The position numbers and the translations under genes are program-made. From assembly GCA_002309955.1 (NCBI GenBank), contig DBXQ01000097.1, positions 28,010-35,194 of the forward strand: a stretch of DNA of 7,185 bases, in the 5' to 3' direction. Shown here one piece after another: positions 1 through 6,387 of this stretch. The notes under the pieces were generated by a model. The model was given only the letters and a program-made list of their open reading frames with translations. It did no database searches and had not been told where the DNA came from. This DNA is from Bacteroidales bacterium UBA1208. Lineage in GTDB: Bacteria > Bacteroidota > Bacteroidia > Bacteroidales > P3. Within the stretch, counting starts at the first letter, position 1. The number at the start of each line of letters is the position of its first letter.

Positions 1-134
1 GTGGCGGGTTTGTATCCTTCGTCTTCACGCATGTTGACATACGAGAGTGGCGTGGACATAAGCGTGGCTTCGAGAATGGAACACATAAACGAGATAATCA
101 TGGCTCCAAGAAGGAATATGAGTAGAAGTGTCAT
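1..134 (-). CDS. DUF21/CNNM-domain membrane protein (hemolysin/CorC-like), N-terminal fragment
   Basis: Only the first 44 codons are visible; the gene continues past the left edge. The ATG is at 134-132. The peptide opens with a long hydrophobic stretch (MTLLLIFLLGAMIISFMCS) followed by ILEATLMSTPLSYV and then a charged MREDEGYKPA. The pattern of hydrophobic helix, CSILEA, S/T-rich turn and short amphipathic segment is what I know from the start of DUF21 (CNNM transmembrane) proteins in Bacteroidetes. These are usually annotated as hemolysin-family or CorC-like, with later CBS and CorC_HlyC domains, and family members are linked to divalent-cation transport or homeostasis. The visible segment would be the first inner-membrane helix. 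No lipobox or cleavage site is evident. The gene lies downstream of the GH2 gene on the same strand across a 154-bp gap that contains a tandem repeat. The only leader element next to the ATG is a short A-rich run. The family call rests on this N-terminus alone, so the later domains are unconfirmed. Confidence 0.66.
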   Translation of the reverse strand, partial: MTLLLIFLLGAMIISFMCSILEATLMSTPLSYVNMREDEGYKPA

Positions 135-152
135 TTTTTGATTGTGTTAATG

Positions 153-284
153 CTTGAATGTTTGAATGTGTTAGTTGATTAATGAATTAACACGTTTACG
201 AATTAACGAATTCATAATCTTGAATGTTTGAATGTGTTAGTCGATTAACGAATTAACACGTTTACGAATTAACGAATTCATAAT
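153..284. repeat. two tandem copies of a 66-bp A/T-rich intergenic unit
   Basis: Copy 1 is 153-218 and copy 2 is 219-284. They abut exactly and differ at two positions (176 versus 242 and 183 versus 249, both t versus c). Each unit begins cttgaatgtttgaatgtg, which itself holds a doubled 'ttgaatgt', and ends with two closely spaced 'acgaatta' blocks followed by gaattc. Each copy can fold GAATT-AACG-AATTC (200-213 and 266-279), a perfect 5-bp stem with a 4-nt loop and no U-tract. The unit has stops in the frames I read and is not coding. The array ends 4 bp from the GH2 stop codon and 18 bp before the start codon of the DUF21 gene, so it fills nearly the whole gap between two co-directional genes. 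I infer recent duplication from the near identity. A role in termination or in expression of the downstream gene is possible but not shown. Confidence 0.93.
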
Positions 285-288
285 GTGT

Positions 289-3200
289 TCATTTGATGGT
301 GATTTCATCTATCATCAGCCATGCGGGCTCACCGCTGTATTCGTGCCATTCGGGTAGCGATTGCTGGCAGCGCACGCGCAGTCGGATATACCGCACACGG
401 GAAGCTTCTGCCGGATGGAACAATCCTCGGCGGGGGCTGAAGGTGCGGCGCAACATCAGCCGTCGGCTTTCTTTGGCTTCGTTGACAATGGGGCGAACGG
501 GTTCGAGAGGTTGCCACGGCGAGTATTTCTTGCCGTCCACCGACCATTGTACAGATACGGAAAGGGGGCGGACAACCCAATCGTTTGCACTATGGCAGAA
601 GCCTGCTGTGACGACATCAAGGGTTGTAGGATTGTCAAGAACAATGTTGAAGTCTATACTATCGCGTCCTACGAATCCAGTCCAGCTTTCGCCATAGTTG
701 CCGGCTATGCCTAATCGTCCGTCGTGGAGTGTCTGGGGAAAGTCCTGTCCATAGCGTGGGTTGGGTTGGTTGGCAGGTTGAGTGGTGTCGCCATAAGCCT
801 TTATCGTCAGGTTCTCAATGGGGTCGTGGTGGTTGGCGGGTAGACTTTGTCTCATTTCTGGTGGGTTGTCGAAATAGTACCCGCAATAACGCCACAGGTT
901 CACACTGTCGGCCAACATTGAGGGCACCATGATTAGACGGAACCGCTGCACACTGTCGCCGCTGATGCGGTAACGTTTGCGCACACCGGGGCCGCATGTA
1001 GCAGTGCCAAGTCCAGCCTGACGGGCGTCGATATTGACAATGTAGTGGTTGGCGGGTGAGAGATCCTTGATACGTTGTGCGGCGGTGATTACGCTGTCGT
1101 CATAGCGACGCATCCCGAAACTGATGCGGCTGGTGTCGGCTGTGCAGAAAGCAAGTCTTTTATCACCCAAAGTGAAAGAAGTCCAAAAGGCCGAGCGGTT
1201 TCCACTTTCCTGTGGCACTACATGCAACTCGCCACACACTTCCTGAGGAGTGGCGATGTTAAGCCCTTGCCAATTTGCCTGGTTACGGTCGGGGTATGTT
1301 TCGTAGAAGTTGCCCCACCATTCCACGTTGGGACAAGCAGTGTCTATACCTAACTGTATGCCTAATCGGGGCAGCGTGCGGTAATTGCCGTGTGGCTGTA
1401 GCATAAAGCTGAGTTGCATTCGGCCATCGGCATCCACCTCCACAATCTCGCGCATAGTCATGGTGCGGCCTTCGGGGGTAGAGAGTTCCAGTAACAAATC
1501 CACTTCGGCCATGCGGTCAGGTTCTCCCACGGGGGTGACGGTGCAACTGACGGGAGTGGCTTTCAAGTGATCCAATCCCTCCCAGGCACGTGCGCCATAG
1601 GGGTCGACGAGGTCGTTGAGCGTTGGTGGCCGCCAGAAGTTCCAGCGAAGAGGTCGCCGCAGCAATTCCTGTCCTTTGTATTTATAGCTTGTGATATAGC
1701 CATTGTCGGAATCGAGAAGGAGAGAGAACACATCTTCGCGTCCTAATGACACTTGGTGCAACGATTTGTTATGTCCATAGAAGAAATCTCTCATTGACAC
1801 TTCTGGCAACTCGATAGAATCCGTGGGCGATTCAATGCCGCCGATTTCAAATTCGTTGTGGCTGTTCTCGGACAGAATCCATGATGTTCCGGCATCGTAG
1901 GGATCGTCCACCTCGTAGCTATCGCCCACAAAATTGAAACGGACAAAAAAACGTTCGCCTGGCAGGGGCTGTATGTCGGGCATATGCAGTTCCAGTCGGC
2001 AAGATTGGCCAGCGGGAAGATGGGGATGGAGTGTGTCGCTGTATATGTTATCGCGTAGCGATGAATAAATCTTGTATTGGCAGATGAACTCGTAGGCATC
2101 GCGGAAGTCGAAATTGTTATGCAACCTATAGTATTGTTCGCCCGACGATTCATTGTGCTGTGTGATGTTCAGATTCTGATACACCTGTTGCACCTCATTG
2201 GCATGGGCGTGAGGTCGGCGGTCGCTCGACACTATGCCGTTGGCACAGAATGCGTCGTCATCTTGAACCCCCGGCAGGCTCCCCAAATCACCACCTACGG
2301 CATACCATGCCGAGTCTTTTTCGTAATCAAGGGTGTATTGGTGCCGACTGCCGTTCATCGCAAAACTTTGGTCAACCCAGTCCCAGATAAAACCTCCCTG
2401 CAGCGGGGGATATTTGTCAATCGTATCCCAATAATCGCGCAACCCTCCCAAACTGTTTCCCATAGCGTGGCAATATTCGGCCATGATATAGGGCCTCAAC
2501 ACTGAGTCATGCTTCTGGTCAGTACTGTTTGTCCGGGAACGGAACAAAACGCGCGACTCTTCGGGCTCTTTGTATTGTTCGAAATGGTTCCCCAACCCGT
2601 ACCAGTCCGAGCAGTACTTGGAAAGGTATTCGACCGAAGGGTACATCACCTCCACAATATCTGTGTTCCTGTCCAGCTCTGCCCGTTCGTAGGTGACGGG
2701 ACGGGTTTTATCCAATTGCTTCAGATAGTCGTAGGTGTGTTCTGTTGCCACCCCGTTACCGCATTCGTTGCCCAGTGACCATGCTATCACCGAGGCGTGG
2801 TTTCGGTCTCGACGGTACATATTGTTTACACGATACTGCATCGGCCATTTCCATTCTTTCTTCTTTGCCAGACTCCCTTCGCCATAGCCCTGTGCGTGGC
2901 TCTCCACATTGGCCTCGTCCCACACATACAGTCCGTATCGGTCACACAATTCGTACCAATATTCGTCGTTGGGGTAATGGCTTGTTCTAACTGCGTTGAT
3001 GTTCAAATGCTTCATCAACATAATGTCGAACTCCATCTCAGCCCGGGTGACGTATTGTCCTGTCAAGGGACTGTGTTCGTGTCGGTTCACCCCTTTGATG
3101 GTTATCGGTTTCCCATTCACGCACAATTGGTTGGCAGTGAGAAGCGTATCGTCGCCTTGGTATACAATCTCTTTTATAGCCACATTACGGAATCCCACTT

Positions 3201-4224
3201 TGCAGCCTATCGTCTCGGTGGCTACTCCGCCAGCGTTTTCCAGTCGCATGATGAGGGTATAGAGGTAGGGCGTTTCGGCCGTCCATGGGTGTACTCGTGC
3301 CACTCGGCATCCCTCGCCTTCAAAATGTGTTGTCCAGTCGTGGGGCTCCATGCGTTGCTGCATAGACCATACCCGGTTGCCGCTGGTGTCCAGCAATTCG
3401 GCCTCTACGGCCATGTGTCCCGCCAGCCGTCCCGATAGTTCCACGGTCAGGTCTACCAGCCCGTCTCCTGTGCGTTCGTCCAGCCGTGCCACCATGTTGT
3501 AGTCGCTTATGTGGACGCGCGGAGTTGAGTAAATATAAACGTCGCGGGTGATACCGCTCATGCGCCACATGTCCTGGCATTCCAGATAACTTCCATCGCA
3601 GAATCGCATCACCATCACCGCCACACGGTTCTGTCCCGGGTGCACGCTCTGCGTAATGTCCCATTCGGCAGGAGTCTTTGAGTCTTCCGAATAGCCGTAT
3701 TTTTTCCCGTTGACATAGAGGTACATGGCCGAGCGTACCGCACCGAACCGTATCACCACGCGCCTTCCGCGCCAGCTTTCGGGCATCTGGAAGTCGCGCA
3801 CATAGCATCCCGTGGGATTAAATTCAGTGGGGGCATATGGGGGATTGGAAGGAAATTCGTTATGCATGTTCGTATAGACAGGTATGCCAAACCCCTGCAA
3901 TTCTATGTTGCCGGGCACCTCTATTTCGTCCCAATCAGCCACGTTGTAGTCCCGCTCGTAAAATCCTTTGGGGCAAGCGTATGGATTCTCGGCCATTTGA
4001 AACTTCCACTTCCCGTTAAGCGAGCGGTAATATGGCGAGCGCTGATAGTCCAGTGTGGCCACATCCTGTTCGTCGGCGTAAGGTATCACATTGGCATGCG
4101 GAAGCACCTTGCCTACGCTCCACACCCCCACATCGTTCCACTCATCTTGAGCGAAACAATCACCCGCACGGCACATCAACATACCGAGCGTCAACAAAAT
4201 ACAAGCATAATGTATCTTTCTCAT
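289..4224 (-). CDS. exported LacZ-type GH2 beta-galactosidase with C-terminal discoidin-like extension
   Basis: Predicted to hydrolyse terminal non-reducing beta-galactosides by the retaining mechanism in the periplasm or at the cell surface. Residues 1-25 form a Sec signal peptide with likely cleavage at CFA|Q; C18 lacks a good lipobox. By comparison with E. coli LacZ the domains run: sugar-binding jelly roll about 55-235, immunoglobulin-like 240-345, TIM barrel 350-680, linker domain 690-790, beta-sandwich (Bgal_small_N) 818-1100. LacZ active-site equivalents are present: N119, D218 (YLECQDMW), H416 (TSHYPN), E441 and H443 (Mg ligands, DEANVESH), acid/base E487 (GNECGNG), nucleophile E583 (AEYCHAMGNS), W616, and the Na ligands F659 and N662. 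The LacZ W999 region instead reads GLGTATCGPG (1071-1080). LacZ is about 1024 residues; the extra length includes residues 1105-1311, with an LHDGRLG...ESWTGF start, SVQWSVDGKKYSPW in the middle and YIRLRVR...WLMIDEITI at the end, a pattern like F5/8-type C modules. The start follows the -7 box by 16 bp. No SusC/D genes are in view, so the natural substrate is unknown and a related GH2 specificity remains possible. Confidence 0.93.
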   Translation of the reverse strand: MRKIHYACILLTLGMLMCRAGDCFAQDEWNDVGVWSVGKVLPHANVIPYADEQDVATLDYQRSPYYRSLNGKWKFQMAENPYACPKGFYERDYNVADWDEIEVPGNIELQGFGIPVYTNMHNEFPSNPPYAPTEFNPTGCYVRDFQMPESWRGRRVVIRFGAVRSAMYLYVNGKKYGYSEDSKTPAEWDITQSVHPGQNRVAVMVMRFCDGSYLECQDMWRMSGITRDVYIYSTPRVHISDYNMVARLDERTGDGLVDLTVELSGRLAGHMAVEAELLDTSGNRVWSMQQRMEPHDWTTHFEGEGCRVARVHPWTAETPYLYTLIMRLENAGGVATETIGCKVGFRNVAIKEIVYQGDDTLLTANQLCVNGKPITIKGVNRHEHSPLTGQYVTRAEMEFDIMLMKHLNINAVRTSHYPNDEYWYELCDRYGLYVWDEANVESHAQGYGEGSLAKKKEWKWPMQYRVNNMYRRDRNHASVIAWSLGNECGNGVATEHTYDYLKQLDKTRPVTYERAELDRNTDIVEVMYPSVEYLSKYCSDWYGLGNHFEQYKEPEESRVLFRSRTNSTDQKHDSVLRPYIMAEYCHAMGNSLGGLRDYWDTIDKYPPLQGGFIWDWVDQSFAMNGSRHQYTLDYEKDSAWYAVGGDLGSLPGVQDDDAFCANGIVSSDRRPHAHANEVQQVYQNLNITQHNESSGEQYYRLHNNFDFRDAYEFICQYKIYSSLRDNIYSDTLHPHLPAGQSCRLELHMPDIQPLPGERFFVRFNFVGDSYEVDDPYDAGTSWILSENSHNEFEIGGIESPTDSIELPEVSMRDFFYGHNKSLHQVSLGREDVFSLLLDSDNGYITSYKYKGQELLRRPLRWNFWRPPTLNDLVDPYGARAWEGLDHLKATPVSCTVTPVGEPDRMAEVDLLLELSTPEGRTMTMREIVEVDADGRMQLSFMLQPHGNYRTLPRLGIQLGIDTACPNVEWWGNFYETYPDRNQANWQGLNIATPQEVCGELHVVPQESGNRSAFWTSFTLGDKRLAFCTADTSRISFGMRRYDDSVITAAQRIKDLSPANHYIVNIDARQAGLGTATCGPGVRKRYRISGDSVQRFRLIMVPSMLADSVNLWRYCGYYFDNPPEMRQSLPANHHDPIENLTIKAYGDTTQPANQPNPRYGQDFPQTLHDGRLGIAGNYGESWTGFVGRDSIDFNIVLDNPTTLDVVTAGFCHSANDWVVRPLSVSVQWSVDGKKYSPWQPLEPVRPIVNEAKESRRLMLRRTFSPRRGLFHPAEASRVRYIRLRVRCQQSLPEWHEYSGEPAWLMIDEITIK

Positions 4225-4240
4225 GTATATAAATAAATTG

Positions 4241-4248
4241 CAAAGATA
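4241..4248 (-). promoter_or_regulatory. Bacteroidetes -7 promoter box for the GH2 gene
   Basis: Read on the minus strand the site is TATCTTTG, an exact match to the Bacteroidetes -7 consensus TAnnTTTG. It lies 16 bp before the ATG, so transcription would begin near 4236 with a leader of only about a dozen A/T-rich bases and no Shine-Dalgarno sequence. No clear -33 TTTG is seen at the usual spacing; a run of nine T residues lies just upstream instead. This site supports 4224 as the true start, since no start further upstream could be transcribed from it. Confidence 0.72.
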
Positions 4249-4849
4249 CTAAAAAAAAATGGATAAATGGATTTTAGGTTTTTTAGGCGGTCTGCCAGCG
4301 GGATTTTGGGGACGGCGAAGGTGCGATTGAAAAACAATTGTTGTCTGGTTGTTCCACAGTTGGTCAATGGTCTTTTGTCCCCAATCAGTCATTAGGCTAA
4401 GCATGTCTCCGTTAGAGGCTGTTCAAGGGCAGAGCGGTGACATGCGAAGTGGAAAGACTGATAATGACCGTTCTATCCTGTTTTCCGTCCCAATGACCGA
4501 TGTAGGCCCGGCTGCTCTTCTTTCGCTCCTTAGTCCTCAGTTCTCCCATCGTTCTCCCATTTCAGAAGGAGAAATGAGGTAGAACGGAGGTCGAAGAGTG
4601 GATAAACGAGCGGATCAAAGGCAGGGCGAAAGGGACTTGGCACAGGTTGGGGAGGATTTGCAGGAAATGGCATGCGTTGAAAGGGATGGAAGAACAGGTA
4701 TTTAAGAAGTGTGTGACGGGCGTGCCGACATGGAATTCGGTTTGGAGAGCGGTTGGATCGGGATGTTGTCAAGGAGAGGTTAGCGTTGTGCGGGCATGTG
4801 AAAGACTGGCTGCCATGGGGCGCAACTCTGTTATGTCATTTTTTTTGTG
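4249..4849. other. gene-free stretch between divergent transcription units
   Basis: About 600 bp with no ORF I can support. Open frames exist on both strands (for example 4349-4582 and 4647-4949 plus, 4530-4772 minus), but their peptides are rich in Trp, Arg, Pro or Ser, show no recognisable motif, and overlap one another as antisense shadows. Small features seen: a perfect 10-bp palindrome AACAATTGTT at 4333-4342; an 8-bp inverted repeat TTGGGGAC (4306-4313) and GTCCCCAA (4377-4384) 63 nt apart; a direct repeat TTCTCCCAT at 4541 and 4552; a short hairpin CATTTC/GAAATG (4558-4563 with 4571-4576); and a possible stem GTTGTGC/GCGCAAC (4785-4791 with 4820-4826) ahead of a T8 run at 4839-4846. 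None is diagnostic. The stretch could hold operator sites, a small RNA or remnants of a lost gene. Confidence 0.5.
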
Positions 4850-4857
4850 TATCTTTG
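4850..4857 (+). promoter_or_regulatory. Bacteroidetes -7 promoter box for the small protein-rsgA unit
   Basis: TATCTTTG is an exact match to TAnnTTTG and is the same octamer that precedes the GH2 gene on the other strand. A CTG at 4828-4830 sits at the spacing expected for the -33 TTG, with one mismatch; a T8 tract (4839-4846) lies in the spacer. Transcription would start near 4862, giving a leader of roughly 75 nt before the ATG at 4937. The leader carries GAAGAG (4925-4930) ahead of that ATG as a modest ribosome-binding site. Confidence 0.68.
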
Positions 4858-4936
4858 CTTTTCCAATTGAAGGGGATGTCGGCTTTCTCCGGCCTCTTAA
4901 TGTTGGTTGTATCAGATTATTAATGAAGAGTGACCT

Positions 4937-5389
4937 ATGGCGATATTGACCTTTCTTCACAAGCGCCGTTTCTACGAGGCACGGCTGCCGCATCTGGTTT
5001 TTATCGACGGTCTGTATGCGGGAACCATGCGTGGCGACACGATGCAGATGCAGTTGCCCACTGGGCGGTACAAGGTGCGTGTGCAATTCGGGGGACGGAT
5101 TCCGTTGGGCAGGAGCGGACGGAGCATCGACTTGTCGGTGAGCTCTACTTGCAACGATGTGGAAGTGAAGAAGGCTGCGACGCTCTGTTTCCACGACCGC
5201 GAAAGACTGTGGAATCTGCTTTTCGATTTGGATTTGGTGGTGTGGGTGGTGTCACTTTTCGTGCCGTTGACGCGGATTTATAAAATCGTCTCGGACGTGT
5301 TCTTCGCCGTGTGGCTTGTGCGGCTTGTGGTAATACGCAAGCGGTATTATAAGATGACGGTGTGCGAAACGGCCGGACAACCAATTTGA
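4937..5389 (+). CDS. uncharacterised 150-residue protein with C-terminal membrane segments
   Basis: I do not recognise this family. The N-terminal part (about 1-85) is basic and looks rich in beta strands: a VFIDGLYAGTM strand-turn-strand, then LPTGRYKVRVQF, then SIDLSVSS. This resembles the small beta-sandwich (PEGA-like) pattern in which a strand carrying 'V.IDG...G' is followed by 'LP.G.Y.V.V'. The similarity is by eye only. The C-terminal part has two hydrophobic stretches, about 91-111 (LWNLLFDLDLVVWVVSLFVPL) and 117-133 (IVSDVFFAVWLVRLVVI), separated by a short TRIYK turn and followed by basic RKRYYK. I infer a hairpin of two inner-membrane helices with the N-terminal domain in the cytoplasm. 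There is no signal peptide. The ATG at 4937 follows GAAGAG at a workable distance and a -7 box at 4850. The stop is 23 bp before rsgA on the same strand, so the two are probably co-transcribed. Whether it has anything to do with ribosome maturation is unknown. Confidence 0.72.
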   Translation: MAILTFLHKRRFYEARLPHLVFIDGLYAGTMRGDTMQMQLPTGRYKVRVQFGGRIPLGRSGRSIDLSVSSTCNDVEVKKAATLCFHDRERLWNLLFDLDLVVWVVSLFVPLTRIYKIVSDVFFAVWLVRLVVIRKRYYKMTVCETAGQPI

Positions 5390-5412
5390 ATATTGATGAA
5401 AGTAAGTACGAT

Positions 5413-6378
5413 ATGAAAGGACTTGTGATGCGGACCACGGGCAGTTGGTACAAAGTGCTGCCCGAAGGAGATGATACGACGGTTGCGGTAGACTGCCGTT
5501 TGCGGGGTAATTACCGTCTGCGAGGCAACAAGCAGACCAATCCGGTGGCGGTAGGCGATTGGGTGGACTATGCCATGCAGGAGGATGGCACGGGCGTGAT
5601 AGCCGAAGTGCACGACAGACGGAATTACATTGTGCGCCGAGCCACCAAGTTGAGCAAGCAGACTCATGTCATAGCTGCGAATGTGGACAGACTCTGTATT
5701 GTGGCCACGCTGGCGTTCCCTCGCACATCGACGGGGTTTATCGACAGGTTGCTGGTTACCGCTGAAGCCTATCATATTCCCACATGCATCATTTTGAACA
5801 AGGCAGACCTGTATGACGAGACAATGACAGCGTTGCATAAAGAATTGGAGGATATGTATAAACGGGCAGGATATGCAGTGTATGGGGTCAGCGCGTTACA
5901 GGGCAGTGGGTTGGAGGTGCTACGCGACATGATGAAAGGACATACCACGTTGTTTAGTGGCCATTCGGGTGTAGGCAAATCGGCTTTGCTCAATGCCCTT
6001 GTGCCGGGGTTGGAGTTGAAGGTGGGCGAGGTGAGCGACTGGAGCCTGAAAGGGAAACACACCACCACATTCGCTGAGATGATAGTGGTGAATGCCGGAG
6101 GCGGGGTTTATGAACACCCGCAAGAGGATGACGCACCAACGCTGTTGATTGATACGCCTGGCATCAAGGAGTTTGGCATGGTGGATTTCAAGCCCGAGGA
6201 ATTGTCGCATTTCTTTCCCGAGATGAGGGCGGTGTTGCACGACTGCCATTTTGCCAATTGCACACACAGACACGAGCCGCATTGTGCGGTAAAGGAAGCC
6301 GTGGAGACGGGAGCCATCAGCACGGAACGCTATAATAACTATCTGGGCATTTACGACCAGATAGTAAATGGGGAGTAG
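5413..6378 (+). CDS. rsgA: ribosome small subunit-dependent GTPase A (RsgA/YjeQ/EngC)
   Basis: Circularly permuted GTPase that binds the 30S subunit late in its assembly, checks the decoding centre and releases maturation factors on GTP hydrolysis. It acts in the cytoplasm. The 321-residue length is normal. Residues 1-70 form the OB fold (MKGLVMRTTGSWYKV; NPVAVGDWVDY). The G motifs come in the permuted order: G4 NKAD (129-132), G5 SAL (160-162), G1 GHSGVGKS (183-190), a G2/switch I region around KHTTTF (215-220), and G3 DTPG (247-250). The C-terminal zinc site is complete: C278, C283, H285 and C291, matching the family C-x-H-x5-C pattern. I chose the ATG at 5413 because MKGLV..TGSWY is where Bacteroidetes homologues begin. 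The frame is open back to 5362, but the extra 17 residues overlap the preceding gene and look unlike the family; an ATG at 5428 is a less likely alternative. It lies 23 bp after the small membrane-protein gene and probably shares its promoter. It converges on the peroxidase gene with 9 bp between stops. Confidence 0.97.
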   Translation: MKGLVMRTTGSWYKVLPEGDDTTVAVDCRLRGNYRLRGNKQTNPVAVGDWVDYAMQEDGTGVIAEVHDRRNYIVRRATKLSKQTHVIAANVDRLCIVATLAFPRTSTGFIDRLLVTAEAYHIPTCIILNKADLYDETMTALHKELEDMYKRAGYAVYGVSALQGSGLEVLRDMMKGHTTLFSGHSGVGKSALLNALVPGLELKVGEVSDWSLKGKHTTTFAEMIVVNAGGGVYEHPQEDDAPTLLIDTPGIKEFGMVDFKPEELSHFFPEMRAVLHDCHFANCTHRHEPHCAVKEAVETGAISTERYNNYLGIYDQIVNGE

Positions 6379-6387
6379 GTGGTCTGT

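Noticed and set aside
153..284. CRISPR array
   Set aside because: The two units abut directly with no spacers between them and there are no cas genes, so this is a plain tandem duplication.
3320..3808. 162-codon minus-strand ORF in another frame inside the GH2 gene, plus several long plus-strand ORFs (2797-3438, 2077-2505, 3862-4236)
   Set aside because: All lie within the well-supported GH2 reading frame. Their peptides are low in recognisable motifs and show the composition expected of frame shadows.
4333..4342. Perfect palindrome AACAATTGTT as an operator
   Set aside because: A single 10-bp A/T-rich palindrome about 85 bp upstream of the GH2 -7 box. Palindromes of this length occur by chance and no second copy was found near the other promoters.
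4306..4384. Inverted repeat TTGGGGAC/GTCCCCAA as mobile-element ends
   Set aside because: Only 8 bp long, enclosing 63 nt with no transposase and no target-site duplication. It is within chance expectation for this length of sequence.
4647..4949. 100-codon plus-strand ORF in the gene-free stretch
   Set aside because: It spans the -7 box and leader of the next gene, is Trp/Arg/Cys-rich, has no recognisable motif or ribosome-binding site, and is matched by an equally implausible minus-strand ORF (4530-4772).
5362..5412. Upstream start for rsgA adding 17 residues
   Set aside because: It overlaps the end of the preceding gene, and the added residues do not resemble RsgA N-termini. MKGLV at 5413 matches the usual family start.
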